From contig NZ_JAPUVI010000043.1 in NCBI RefSeq assembly GCF_029255285.1, forward strand, positions 1 to 64,000: a stretch of DNA of 64,000 nucleotides. The letters run 5' to 3'. Positions 46,213-56,780 of this stretch are shown here, piece by piece. The translations under genes were made by a program, and so were the position numbers. Within the stretch, counting starts at the first letter, position 1. Every line of letters begins with the position of its first letter. The notes beneath the pieces are model-generated. The model searched no databases. It was not told where the DNA came from and worked only from the letters and a program-made list of their open reading frames with translations. The DNA comes from Accumulibacter sp. (GTDB lineage Bacteria; Pseudomonadota; Gammaproteobacteria; Burkholderiales; Rhodocyclaceae).

Positions 46213-47850
46213 ATGAGTAGCGGGGCCGAACACGACGAGCTGTTTTCAGCGATGCCCGCTTCCGGGTCGGCCGACGCCGCTGCCCCGGCGGGCGGCAACA
46301 TGTGGAAGGTGTTGCTGGTCGATGACGAAGCGGACGTCCATGCCGTGCTCCGCCTCACCCTTCAGGATGTTCAGATCGAAGGTGGTCGGCTGGCTTTGCT
46401 CGATGCTTTTTCGGCTACCGAAGCCGCATCATTGCTCGCGGCGCAAACCGACATCGCACTGGTCTTGCTCGACGTGGTGATGGAATCCGACCGCGCCGGT
46501 CTTGACCTGGTGCGCCAAATTCGTGAGCAGTTGGCCAACCGCAGCGTTCAGATCGTTTTGATCACCGGGCAGCCGGGTTATGCACCGCAGCGGGATGTGG
46601 TGAGCGGCTACGAGATCAACGGCTACTGGATCAAGTCGGAGATGAACGCGGAGCGGCTCTTCGTTGCCGTGTGCTCGGCGATTCGCACCTATCGCTTGAT
46701 ACGCGAACAGGCCAGCTTGCAGGCGGCACTCCGGGAGAAGGTGGATGAACTCGACAACACCTTGCGTACATTGCGCGAAAGCGAGGCGACTTTCATTCGC
46801 GCTCAGTCGGTTGCCCACGTCGGGAGCTGGACCTATGACATGACGAAAGACGAAATGCGTCTGTCGGCGGAAACCTGCCGGATTTATGGTTTGCCCGAGG
46901 GTACGATCGGGCAACGCCACACTTACCTGGAGCGCGTTTGTCTGGACGACCGTGGCGGGCTCGAAGAGGCCTGGCAGGCGGCGCTCGATGCGGGAAGGCC
47001 TTTCAAGCACGAACATCGAATTCAGGTCGGCAAGACGCTACGCCATGTTCGTCTGCAGGCGGATGTGATCTGCGACGCTAGCGGCAAACCCTTGCGCTGC
47101 GTCGGGACGACGCAGGACATTACCGAGCGCAAGCTGGCCGAGGAGGAACTCAGGGTTTCGAACGCCGAGCTCGAACAGTTCAGCTATGCCATTTCGCACG
47201 ATCTTCGGCAACCGCTGAGAATGATTTCGAGTTATCTCCAGCTCTTGGGAATGAGCCTCGCCGACCAGCTCGACGCCGAGCGGCGCGAGTACTTCGACTT
47301 CGCGATCGACGGTGCCAAGCGCCTGGACCGCATGCTGGTGGCTCTGCTCGAATATTCGCGCGTCGGCCGTCTGGGCGAACCGCCGGCCTGGGTCGACAGC
47401 CGGGCAATCCTCAACGAAGCGCTGCTATTCTTGCAGCCGGCGATTGCCGAGGCGGAGGCCAGGGTCAAGGTCAGCGGTCGGTGGCCGCGAGTCTTCGTAC
47501 GTCCGGACGAGATGCTGCGCCTGTTCCAGAATCTGGTGGGCAACGCGACCAAGTTTCGCGTTGCCGGGCGCAATCCGGAGATCGGCGTGACCAGTACGGT
47601 TACCGCCGCGGAGTGGCGCCTAACGATTACCGACAACGGGATCGGCATCCGTCCCGGGCAAGTCGGCCGCCTGTTCCAGGTCTTCCAGCGTCTGCAGAGC
47701 CGTGCCGCTTTCGAAGGCAGTGGCGTCGGGCTGGCGCTTTGCCGCAAGATCGTCGAACACCATGGCGGCCGGATCTGGGCGGAATCGGCTGGCGAAGGAC
47801 AGGGCAGCCGCTTCTGCGTCGCGCTGCCACTGGTTCGGGAGGGCGCATGA
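46213..47850 (+). CDS. hybrid receiver-PAS-histidine kinase
   Basis: A 545-residue cytosolic protein. A receiver domain (about 30-150, VLLVDDEADVH and LLDVVMESD) opens it, a coiled linker and PAS domain (about 195-300) follow, then HisKA with His329 (YAISHDLRQPLR) and HATPase (LFQNLVGNATKFR, GVGLALCRKIVEHHGG). The kinase core is closely similar to that of the preceding gene, so the two are probably duplicates. ATG 46213 has a GGAGGT site. Its TGA overlaps the next gene's ATG. Confidence 0.92.
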   Translation: MSSGAEHDELFSAMPASGSADAAAPAGGNMWKVLLVDDEADVHAVLRLTLQDVQIEGGRLALLDAFSATEAASLLAAQTDIALVLLDVVMESDRAGLDLVRQIREQLANRSVQIVLITGQPGYAPQRDVVSGYEINGYWIKSEMNAERLFVAVCSAIRTYRLIREQASLQAALREKVDELDNTLRTLRESEATFIRAQSVAHVGSWTYDMTKDEMRLSAETCRIYGLPEGTIGQRHTYLERVCLDDRGGLEEAWQAALDAGRPFKHEHRIQVGKTLRHVRLQADVICDASGKPLRCVGTTQDITERKLAEEELRVSNAELEQFSYAISHDLRQPLRMISSYLQLLGMSLADQLDAERREYFDFAIDGAKRLDRMLVALLEYSRVGRLGEPPAWVDSRAILNEALLFLQPAIAEAEARVKVSGRWPRVFVRPDEMLRLFQNLVGNATKFRVAGRNPEIGVTSTVTAAEWRLTITDNGIGIRPGQVGRLFQVFQRLQSRAAFEGSGVGLALCRKIVEHHGGRIWAESAGEGQGSRFCVALPLVREGA

Positions 47851-49508
47851 CGCAACCGGCGAACCCGCAGACTGCGCACGGCGGCGGCAGGGTCGCCAGG
47901 GCCAGCTTTCGGCTGCTCTGCCGACCGGCACACGTGGCGGTGATCGTCTTCGTGCTGGCCGCCGCCTTGGCCGCCGGGCTGATCGGCCGGCAGGAACAAT
48001 ATCGGCTGCGCGAAGAGCGGGCGCTGGTGAGCAATCTGGTGGCGGAACGCGCTTACGCGATACAAACCAGCGTCGATCGCGTGCTGTCGGCGACTTACGC
48101 TCTCGCTGCGATGGTGCGGCAGGGCCGCGGGGAGATCCCGGAGTTCGCGCTGACGGCTGGGCAGTTGCTCCGCTTCTATCCCGGCGCCGCCACGCTGCAA
48201 CTCGCGCCCGGCGGCATGGTCCACCAGGTGGCGCCATTGCAGGGCAACGAGAAGGCGCTTGGTTACGACCTGTTCAACGATCCGCAACGACGCGGCGAGG
48301 CCGCACTCGCGCGAGACACCCGGCAACTCGTGCTGGCTGGACCGTTCAACCTTTTTCACGGCGGTCTGGCGGCAGCCGGTTATTTGCCGGTGTTTCTCAA
48401 CGACGGTGACGACGACGAGGCGTTCTGGGGTTTCGTCATTGTCGGCGTGGCCTTTCCCGAGGTGTTGACGCCGGCCCGCCTCGGCGATTTGGCCGATCGT
48501 GGATATGCTTACGAGTTGTCACGCAGATCTCCGGACGTGGCGGAAAAGCAGGTAATCAGCGCTTCCTCGGCGGACGCTCTGGTCGACCCTGTGGAACGAG
48601 CGCTGACCGTTCCAAATGCGGTATGGACCTTGAGTGTCGCGCCCATCGGTGGCTGGAGCGACCTTTCCGATCTGGTGTGGAAATCGGCGATCGGTCTGTT
48701 GTTCAGCCTGTCGCTCGCCTGGCAGGCCGCGTGGCAGGCGCGACTGATAGCCGCGGCCAACGCGCAGGAGCGCAAGCTCGAACTGCGTGCGGCTCAACGG
48801 AGCGCCGACCTGCAGCGTTTCGCGGAAGTCACGGCGCATCATCTGCAGGAACCGGCGCGGCGGGTCGCGAGCTACGCCGGCCGCTTGCGTGCCCTCTTGT
48901 CGGGCCGGGTAGACGACACCGAAGCCCAGCAATCACTCGACTTCATCAGTCAGCAGGCGGCGCGACTGCAGGAACTGCTGCACGATGTCGAGCTTTACCT
49001 GGCGGCCGATCAGCCGCGCGGCGAACTTGAAGCCTGCCGTGTCGACACGGTGCTCTCCGCCGTCGTGGCCGAGTTCACGGAGCGGGTCGATCTGTCCGGT
49101 GCCGTCCTCAGCGTGGCTAGCCTGCCGGACGCCCTGATCGACTCGCCGCGCCTCGGCGAGCTGTTCCGGATCGCGCTCGACAACGCCCTGCGGCATGGGC
49201 GCAGCGAACGAACGTTGTGCATCGATATCGACGGCGAGCAGCGAGGGGCTTGCGTCCGTTATCGCGTGAGCGATAACGGTCCCGGCGTCGAGGAGCAATA
49301 TCGCGAACGAGTCTTCCGGGTATTCGAAAGGCTGTCGTCGAGCAGCGACGGAACAGGAGTTGGGCTGGCCATCCTGCGCCGCGTCGCCGAGAGCGCCGGC
49401 GGCCGGGCCTGGCTCGATGAGGCGCCCGGCGGTGGCTGCTGCGTGCTGATCGAATTGCCGTTTGCGGGCTCGCCGAGCAGCCGGCCAAGGACGGAACAAC
49501 CATCATGA
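47847..49508 (+). CDS. CHASE-domain sensor histidine kinase
   Basis: A 553-residue membrane kinase. A TM at about 32-50 and a second near 278-295 flank an extracytoplasmic sensor domain (MVRQGRGEIPEFALTAGQLLRFYPG, LVLAGPFNLFHGGLAAAGYLPVF), CHASE-like. The dimerisation helix carries His331 in TAHHLQEPARR, where the residue after the histidine is His and not Asp. The HATPase domain is shorter and divergent but keeps ALDNALRHG, DNGPGVEE and GVGLAILRRVAE. It overlaps both neighbours by four bases (ATGA), so translation is coupled to the receiver gene that follows. Confidence 0.9.
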   Translation: MTQPANPQTAHGGGRVARASFRLLCRPAHVAVIVFVLAAALAAGLIGRQEQYRLREERALVSNLVAERAYAIQTSVDRVLSATYALAAMVRQGRGEIPEFALTAGQLLRFYPGAATLQLAPGGMVHQVAPLQGNEKALGYDLFNDPQRRGEAALARDTRQLVLAGPFNLFHGGLAAAGYLPVFLNDGDDDEAFWGFVIVGVAFPEVLTPARLGDLADRGYAYELSRRSPDVAEKQVISASSADALVDPVERALTVPNAVWTLSVAPIGGWSDLSDLVWKSAIGLLFSLSLAWQAAWQARLIAAANAQERKLELRAAQRSADLQRFAEVTAHHLQEPARRVASYAGRLRALLSGRVDDTEAQQSLDFISQQAARLQELLHDVELYLAADQPRGELEACRVDTVLSAVVAEFTERVDLSGAVLSVASLPDALIDSPRLGELFRIALDNALRHGRSERTLCIDIDGEQRGACVRYRVSDNGPGVEEQYRERVFRVFERLSSSSDGTGVGLAILRRVAESAGGRAWLDEAPGGGCCVLIELPFAGSPSSRPRTEQPS

Positions 49509-49951
49509 CCACTCCGGCGCAGCCATTCGTGATTTTGTTGGTCGAGGACGAAATGGCCGACGCCCATCTCGTCAAGCTGGCATTGACCGAAAACCAGATA
49601 CCGGCGGTGGTCGAGCACGTCCTCGACGGCCGCGAGGCGCTCGAGTATCTTCGTCGGCAGACGGCGCGATTTGCCGAAGCGGTGCGTCCCGATCTGATCC
49701 TGCTCGATCTCAACATGCCGCGCCTCGATGGCCGCGAGTTCCTCGCCGCGGTCAAGCAGGATGCCGCGCTGCAGGCCATCCCGGTAGTCGCGTTAAGCAC
49801 CTCGGCCGTCGAGCGCGACATCGTTGGCGCCTACCGACTCGGGGCGGCGGGCTACATCACCAAGCCGGTCGATGTGGCCGACTTCATTACTGAGATACGC
49901 CAACTGACCCAGTACTGGATGTCTTTGGTGCGCCTTCCCAAACATCGATGA
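49505..49951 (+). CDS. single-domain response regulator (Rcp1-like)
   Basis: A 148-residue receiver with no output domain. The acid pocket is EDE (14-16), the phosphoacceptor is Asp68 (LILLDLNMPRLDGREF), and KPVDVADF holds the conserved lysine. Such Rcp1/phytochrome-type receivers relay phosphate or bind partner proteins. It starts inside the stop of the kinase gene, so that kinase is the likely donor. Confidence 0.93.
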   Translation: MTTPAQPFVILLVEDEMADAHLVKLALTENQIPAVVEHVLDGREALEYLRRQTARFAEAVRPDLILLDLNMPRLDGREFLAAVKQDAALQAIPVVALSTSAVERDIVGAYRLGAAGYITKPVDVADFITEIRQLTQYWMSLVRLPKHR

Positions 49952-49961
49952 GCGTAAGGAC

Positions 49962-50414
49962 ATGAAGCCGCTCGCACCGCGCTTGCGCCTCCTGATTGTC
50001 GAGGACGAGCCCGGCGATTCTCGTCTGTTACAATTCGCGATCGTCAGAAACGGCTTTGCTGCCGATGTGCGCGAGGCCTGTGATGGCTACGAAGCACTGC
50101 GTTACCTGCGCAAGGAATCGCCGCACTGGGCGGCGGAAGCAAGGCCCGACCTGATTCTGCTTGATCTCAAGATGCCGGGGCAGAGCGGCCTGGACTTCCT
50201 CGCCGCAATAAAACAGGACGAAAGCTTGCGCAAGATTCCGGTCGTCGTCGTTACCACTTCGCTGCTGGAAGCCGATGTGCGGGCCGCCTACCAGCTGGGT
50301 GCTGCCGGCTATGTACAAAAGCCGGCCGATCTGCGCGAGTTCATCGCTGCCGTGCGAATACTGTGCGAGTACTGGTTCCAACTGGTATGCCTGCCGCCAC
50401 GCAGCGACGACTGA
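49962..50414 (+). CDS. single-domain response regulator (Rcp1-like)
   Basis: A 150-residue receiver, no output domain. It is a near paralogue of the preceding gene, with phosphoacceptor Asp68 (LILLDLKMPGQSGLDFL) and KPADLREF carrying the conserved lysine. It lies 10 bases downstream of the previous receiver in the same operon. Confidence 0.93.
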   Translation: MKPLAPRLRLLIVEDEPGDSRLLQFAIVRNGFAADVREACDGYEALRYLRKESPHWAAEARPDLILLDLKMPGQSGLDFLAAIKQDESLRKIPVVVVTTSLLEADVRAAYQLGAAGYVQKPADLREFIAAVRILCEYWFQLVCLPPRSDD

Positions 50415-50483
50415 GGACCGCGACAGCGGCTTCGCTAGCGGGGCGATTGCCGAGCACGGCTACCGGATGACGGAGAACGGGAA

Positions 50484-51803
50484 ATGAGCAAGTCGATCGA
50501 ACAACCGATTTCCATTCTGGTCGTCGAAGACGACATCGGCGATCTCGGGCTGATCCGGGCCAGTGTTCGCCTGGCCGGTCTGCGTCCGATCGGCGACGAA
50601 AGTGCGGTGGTCGGCGTCCCGACGTTGGCCGAAGGAGTTGCCGCCGCGGCCCGCAGCAAGCCCGATGTCGTCCTGCTCGACTTGTCCTTGCCCGACTCGG
50701 CGGGACTCGCGACGGTGCAGGCGATGCGCTCGGCGATTCCTGACGTGCCGATCATCGTGCTTACCGGGCAGGACGATCACCAGCTTGCCGAGTCGGCGCT
50801 GCAGGCCGGTGCCCAGGACTACCTAGTCAAAGGACAGTTTCAGCACGACGCGCTGGGTCGAGCCGTCCGGCACGCTCTGATCCGCCAGCGGCTGGAATCG
50901 CGTCTGCGTCTGTTCGAGGCGGCATTGAACTCGGCTGCCAACGGCATCGTCATCACCGACGTCAACGCGACGATAGAGTGGGCCAATCCGGCTTTCGCGA
51001 AGATGACCGGCCGAAGCTTGAGCGAAGCCGTCGGTCGCAGCGCGGGCGAGATGCTCAACTCGGGAAAACAGGACGCTGCTTTCTACCAGCGCATGTGGGC
51101 CACGATTCTCGCCGGGCAGGTGTGGAGCGGCGAACTGGTGAACCGGCGCAAGGACGGCAGTCTCTATGACGAAGCGCTGACTATTTCTCCAGTCACCGAC
51201 GTGAAAGGCAGAATTCATCATTTCGTCGCCATCAAGCAGGATATCTCCGAGCGCAAGGTGACCGAAGAGCGTGTGCAACATCTCGCCCACCATGATCAGC
51301 TAACCGACCTGCCGAACCGTGTGCTGCTCACCGACCGGCTCGCGCAGGCGTTGGCGCAAGCGCGTCGCGATAGAGGAACGCTGGCTCTGATGTTCCTCGA
51401 CCTGGACAAGTTCAAGCCGGTGAACGACACCCTCGGCCACGATATCGGCGATCTGCTTCTTAAGGAGGTGGCGCTGCGGCTGCAAAGCTGCGTGCCGCGC
51501 GAGTCGGACACCGTCTCGCGTCTGGGCGGCGACGAGTTCGTCATTCTGCTGGCCCAGATCGACAAGGCGGTCGATGCCGTCGTCGTCGCGCACAAGGTTC
51601 TGGCGGCGCTCGATCGCCCGTTCAACATCGGTCCGCACGCGATCTCCATTTCGGCCAGCCTCGGCATCGCCGTTTATCCGCAGCACGGCGAAGACGTCAA
51701 TCGTCTGCTGAAGAACGCCGACACGGCGATGTACCACGCCAAGAAGGCAGGCCGCAATTGCTATCGCTTTTTCCGGGCCTTGGCCGAAAAAACCGACGCC
51801 TGA
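50484..51803 (+). CDS. response regulator with PAS and GGDEF domains (diguanylate cyclase)
   Basis: A 439-residue protein. A receiver with Asp66 (VVLLDLSLPDSAG) occupies residues 8-130, a PAS/PAC domain 140-265 and GGDEF 270-435. The active motif GGDEF is intact at 348-352, with an RESD inhibitory site five residues before it (RxxD), so it should make cyclic di-GMP and be product-inhibited. No EAL domain. It ends the signalling array and is the most likely output of the upstream kinases. Confidence 0.94.
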   Translation: MSKSIEQPISILVVEDDIGDLGLIRASVRLAGLRPIGDESAVVGVPTLAEGVAAAARSKPDVVLLDLSLPDSAGLATVQAMRSAIPDVPIIVLTGQDDHQLAESALQAGAQDYLVKGQFQHDALGRAVRHALIRQRLESRLRLFEAALNSAANGIVITDVNATIEWANPAFAKMTGRSLSEAVGRSAGEMLNSGKQDAAFYQRMWATILAGQVWSGELVNRRKDGSLYDEALTISPVTDVKGRIHHFVAIKQDISERKVTEERVQHLAHHDQLTDLPNRVLLTDRLAQALAQARRDRGTLALMFLDLDKFKPVNDTLGHDIGDLLLKEVALRLQSCVPRESDTVSRLGGDEFVILLAQIDKAVDAVVVAHKVLAALDRPFNIGPHAISISASLGIAVYPQHGEDVNRLLKNADTAMYHAKKAGRNCYRFFRALAEKTDA

Positions 51804-51863
51804 GGGCGCCATGCCGCGCTCGCTTGCTACCTTCCGCTTGGCTGGCCTCGCCGAAGCCGCAGT

Positions 51864-52760
51864 TCACTTGGCCTCGCCGCGCGCCGCCAGATAGATTCCG
51901 GCGAGCAGCAGGACGAAGCCGAGTCCCTGCAGTCGAGCGAAGGATTCGTCGAAGAAAAACCACGCCAGCAGTGCACTGCCCACGGGTTCGCCGAGCGTGA
52001 CGACGGCGACGAAAGTGGGCGAGACGTGCTTCAGCGACCAGTTGTACGACGTGTGGCCGAGCAGTTGAGGTCCGACCGCCAGGCCGAGGGCGACCAGATA
52101 GGCGGTGTTCGCATAACCGGTCAAGGGCGTGCCGCCGATCTGGCAGGCGAGCACCAGAAAGATCGCCGCGCTGCCATAGGCTAGCCAGACGTAGGCCGGC
52201 AGCGGCAGGCTGGCACGCAGGCGGCGGCCGATCAGAAGATAAGCCGAAAAACACCAGCTACCAGCAACGGCCAGGAAATTGCCGAGCAGGGGCTCGGCGC
52301 CGGCGGCGCTCGTCCGGCTGTCACTCCAGAAAATCAGCAGGCTGCCAGTCAGCGAAATGGCGATGCCGACGAGCATCAGCCGGTTCGGCCGATCGCCGAA
52401 CAACAGAAAAGACGCGATGCCGATCCACAGCAGATTGGTCGTTACCAGTGCCGTGCTGCTGGCCACCGAGGTGTACTCGAGCGAAGTGATCCAGGTCGCG
52501 AAATGCAGAGCCAGGAAAAGTCCGGCGCCACAGGTCAACAAGCCCTGGCGTCGATCGAGCGAGCGTAAGGCGCGGCCCGACTGCCAGATGGCCAGCGGCG
52601 TGATGAACAGGGCCGCCAGCCCGAGGCGCAGGGTCGCGATGCTCAGCGACGGCAGGCCGTAGCCCTGCGCCAGGCGGGCCAGAATGGCGCCGAAGGAGAT
52701 CGCCAGCAGGCCGACGCCGAGCACCAGGAAGGGCAACCAGCGCGGCGGCGCGTGCTCCAC
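51864..52760 (-). CDS. EamA/DMT-family transporter
   Basis: A 298-residue inner-membrane protein with about 10 TM segments in two EamA repeats (LLAISFGAILARLAQGYGLPSLSIATLRLGLAALF; LLGNFLAVAGSWCFSAYLLIG). Members export amino acids, metabolites or nucleotide sugars. It starts with GTG 52760, 19 bases after livF on the same strand, so it may be the last gene of the liv operon. Substrate is unknown; export of excess amino acid is only a guess. Confidence 0.85.
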   Translation of the reverse strand: MEHAPPRWLPFLVLGVGLLAISFGAILARLAQGYGLPSLSIATLRLGLAALFITPLAIWQSGRALRSLDRRQGLLTCGAGLFLALHFATWITSLEYTSVASSTALVTTNLLWIGIASFLLFGDRPNRLMLVGIAISLTGSLLIFWSDSRTSAAGAEPLLGNFLAVAGSWCFSAYLLIGRRLRASLPLPAYVWLAYGSAAIFLVLACQIGGTPLTGYANTAYLVALGLAVGPQLLGHTSYNWSLKHVSPTFVAVVTLGEPVGSALLAWFFFDESFARLQGLGFVLLLAGIYLAARGEAK

Positions 52761-52779
52761 GATTGCGCCGCGCGCCGGC

Positions 52780-53513
<734 letters not shown>

Positions 53514-53517
<4 letters not shown>

Positions 53518-54365
53518 TGGACACCCTCCGGACGATGTTCTTCGTCGCTCCCTAGCTCGTCGGCCTCTTCCTCGCCGAGATAGGCCTTGATCACGTTCGG
53601 ATCCCTCTGGATCTCCGCTGGCGAACCTTCGGCGATCTTGCGGCCATAGTTGAGAACGCAGATGTGGTCGGAAACATTCATCACGACGCTCATGTCGTGC
53701 TCGATGAGCAGGATGGCAATCCCTTCGACGCCGGCCAGATGCTTCAGCAGTTCGTTGAGTTCGGCCGATTCGCGCGGATTGAGGCCGGCCGCCGGCTCGT
53801 CGAGACAGAGCAGGAGCGGGTCGACGCACAGCGCACGGGCGATCTCGATGCGCCGCTGCATGCCATAGGGCAGGGCTCCCGCCGCCGTATCGGCCTTGTC
53901 GATCAGCCCCAGGCGCTGCAGCCAGCCTACCGCCTTCTCCATGGCCGCCGTTTCGGCCCGGCGATAACCAGGCAAACCGAGCAAGCCGGCGAGCGAGAAT
54001 CGCGACGCCTGTTGCAGTGCGTTGTGCTGCGCGACGATCAGGTTCTCGAGGACCGTCATCTGGGGAAACAGGCGAATGTTCTGGAAGGTGCGGACGACTT
54101 GCGCCGAGCGCGCGACCTGATGGCTGGCCAGCGTCTCGAGCCGCAGCACGCCGCGCTGCGGGTGGTTGAGGCGGACGCTGCCGACGGTCGGCTTGTAGAA
54201 ACCGGTCAGGCAGTTGAAGAAAGTCGTCTTGCCGGCGCCGTTCGGTCCAATGACGCCGGTGATCCGGCGCGCGGCAACGTCGAGCGACAGATCGTCGATC
54301 GCCAGCAAGCCGCCGAAGCGCATCGTCAGGCGCTCGACGCTGAGCAGTGGTGCCGGCTGGCTCAT
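53514..54365 (-). CDS. livG: LIV-type ABC transporter ATPase
   Basis: A 283-residue ATPase. Walker A is [17 protein letters not shown], followed by [25 protein letters not shown], and the Walker [18 protein letters not shown] matches the LivG type. The last 30 residues are an acidic, unusual tail. Its start overlaps the livM stop and its stop overlaps the livF start, so livM-livG-livF are translationally coupled. Confidence 0.95.
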
Positions 54366-55663
54366 CGCCGTCCTCCGTTCGCCCGGTAGCGCAGGGTGGG
54401 TTCGCGGTGCGACAGGATGCCGCCCGGTTTCCAGACCATGATCAGGATCATTGCCGCGCCGAAGAGCAACATCCGGTATTCGGCGAAGTCGCGTCCGAGT
54501 TCGGGCAGCAGGACCAGGACGAGCGACGCGAGAACCACGCCAAGCTGGCTGCCCATGCCGCCGAGAACGACGATCGCGAGGATGATCGCCGACTCGTTGA
54601 AGGTGAAGGACTCCGGCGAAATGAAACCCTGGCGGGCGGCGAAGAAAACTCCGGCGAAGCCGCCGAGCATGGCGCCGATGGCAAAGGCCGAGAGCTTGAC
54701 GTTGCGCGCGTTGATTCCCATCGCCTTGCAGGCGATCTCGTCCTCGCGGATCGCCTCCCAGGCGCGTCCGATCGGCAAGGTGCGCATGCGCGACACGAAG
54801 AGATTGGTCAGCAGTGCCAGCGCGAGAATCAGGTAGTAAAGGAAAACGATGCGGTGGTTGGTCGAATATTCGAGGCCGAAGAAGGAGGCAAAAGTGGCTT
54901 CGTCGCCGGGCGGCTTGAACGGCAGGCCGAAGAACGACGGCCGGGCAATCGAGGCGATACCGTTCGGACCACCGGACAACTCGGTCCAGTTGACCAGGAT
55001 GATGCGGATGATCTCGCCGAAGCCGAGCGTCACGATGGCCAGATAATCACCGCGCAAGCGCAGCGTCGGCCAGCCGAGCAGGATCCCGAAGCTGGCGGCG
55101 ATGGCTCCGGCGACCGGCAGCGCCTGCCAGAAGCCCCAGCCGAACTGGGTCGACAGGAGGCCATAGGTATAGGCGCCGACGGCATAGAAAGCGACATAAC
55201 CGAGGTCGAGCAGACCGGCCAGGCCGACGACGACGTTCAGGCCCCAGCCGAGCATGACGTAGATCAGCACCGTCGTCGCCGTATCGACGACGTAGCGGTT
55301 TTCCGAGAATACCATCGGCAGCGCCAGCGCGACGCCGAGCGCTGCCCATCCGATCCAGGTCAGCCAGGGGCTGGCCGTCCGATCGGCTGCCGCCAGTTCG
55401 ACATCGCTGCGCTCGCGCGCCTGTTTGGCGGCCCGCAGGCGATCGATCGCCAGGCGCAGGATCAGGCGGCCGGTGAAGCAGATGGCGACGAAGGCGAACA
55501 GCGTCGGCCAGCGGGTGGCGACGCGCAGCGCACCGCCCTGGTCGACGGTCAGGAGTCCGATCATCGGGATGCCGAGCAGCAGAGCGATGAAAGCGACGGC
55601 CGCGGCATCCTTCAGGCGGTCGGCGGGCGAGGTGCCGTGTGGTGCGAGGACGAGGGCGGTCAT
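54362..55663 (-). CDS. livM: LIV-type ABC transporter permease
   Basis: A 433-residue permease, about 10 TM segments. [29 protein letters not shown] is the LivM hallmark, and [29 protein letters not shown] is the ATPase-contact loop. There is an N-terminal extension of about 100 residues with two TMs, as in E. coli LivM. Start ATG 55663 overlaps the livH stop by one base. Confidence 0.95.
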   Translation of the reverse strand: MTALVLAPHGTSPADRLKDAAAVAFIALLLGIPMIGLLTVDQGGALRVATRWPTLFAFVAICFTGRLILRLAIDRLRAAKQARERSDVELAAADRTASPWLTWIGWAALGVALALPMVFSENRYVVDTATTVLIYVMLGWGLNVVVGLAGLLDLGYVAFYAVGAYTYGLLSTQFGWGFWQALPVAGAIAASFGILLGWPTLRLRGDYLAIVTLGFGEIIRIILVNWTELSGGPNGIASIARPSFFGLPFKPPGDEATFASFFGLEYSTNHRIVFLYYLILALALLTNLFVSRMRTLPIGRAWEAIREDEIACKAMGINARNVKLSAFAIGAMLGGFAGVFFAARQGFISPESFTFNESAIILAIVVLGGMGSQLGVVLASLVLVLLPELGRDFAEYRMLLFGAAMILIMVWKPGGILSHREPTLRYRANGGRR

Positions 55664-56577
55664 CAGACTTTCTCCACTTCGGGACGACCGAGCAGGCCGG
55701 ACGGGCGGAACATCAGGACCAGAATGAGGATCGTGAACGTCGCCACGTCCTTGTACTCGGCCGACAGGTAGGCGGCCCAGAACGCTTCGATCAGGCCGAT
55801 CAGCAGGCCGCCGAGCATCGCCCCCGGCAGCGACCCGATGCCACCCAGGACGGCGGCGGTAAAGGCCTTGATGCCGGCGACGAAACCGATGAAGAAATCG
55901 ACCACGCCATAGTAGACAGTGACCATCATCCCGGCGACGGCGGCCAGCGCGGCACCGAGCATGAAAGTCAGCGAAATCGTCCGGTCGACGTTGATGCCGA
56001 GCAAGGCCGTCATCGTCCGGTCCTGTTCGCACGAGCGCTGCTGGCGGCCGAAAGAGGTCTTCGTGATCAGCCAGGTGAAGCCGGCCATCAGCGCTACCGT
56101 GACGAAGACGATCAGGATCTGCGAATAGGCGAGGCGAACGGTGAAGCCATCGACACTCAGCAGGTCGATGCCGCCGACGAGCACCGGCGCCACCGGCTTG
56201 ACGCGTGCGCCCTGCGTCAGTTGCACCATGTTCTGCAGGAAGATCGACATGCCGATCGCCGAGATCAACGGCGCCAGCCGGGTCGACCCGCGCAGCGGCC
56301 GGTAGGCCATCCGCTCGACCGTCCAGCCGTAGATCGAGGTGAAGAAGACGGCGACCAGCAGGACCACCAGCAGTGACAGCGGCACCGAACTGATGCCGAA
56401 GCCGGCGAGCAGTGTGAACACGGTTACCGCGATGAAGGCGCTGACCATGTAGATGTCGCCGTGCGCGAAATTGATCATGCCGATGATGCCGTAGACCATC
56501 GTGTAGCCGATGGCGATCAGGCCATAGACGGCACCCAGGGTCAGGCCGTTGATCAGTTGTTGTAGTGCGAGAGCCAT
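55663..56577 (-). CDS. livH: LIV-type ABC transporter permease
   Basis: A 304-residue permease of about eight TM segments. [39 protein letters not shown] is the family signature, and the loop [24 protein letters not shown] contacts the ATPase. ATG 56577 has a GGAGG site. It is the first gene of livHMGF, 203 bases downstream of putA. Confidence 0.96.
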   Translation of the reverse strand: MALALQQLINGLTLGAVYGLIAIGYTMVYGIIGMINFAHGDIYMVSAFIAVTVFTLLAGFGISSVPLSLLVVLLVAVFFTSIYGWTVERMAYRPLRGSTRLAPLISAIGMSIFLQNMVQLTQGARVKPVAPVLVGGIDLLSVDGFTVRLAYSQILIVFVTVALMAGFTWLITKTSFGRQQRSCEQDRTMTALLGINVDRTISLTFMLGAALAAVAGMMVTVYYGVVDFFIGFVAGIKAFTAAVLGGIGSLPGAMLGGLLIGLIEAFWAAYLSAEYKDVATFTILILVLMFRPSGLLGRPEVEKV

Positions 56578-56780
56578 GATCCTCCTCCTTGTTGTCGCCT
56601 CCGGGAAGCGCTGGTGCGATCGGTGGGCCCGATACGGTCGGTCGAGAAGCGCGCGGGCCGGGCGACGCGTTGGAACTTCGTTGGCGCTGGAACAGACCCA
56701 CCCTGAATCCATGCCGGCACTTTCAGACAAATTGTCCTGCTTTCCGCTGCCGTCCTTCCTTGCCGGAGGGTAGCTGCCGC

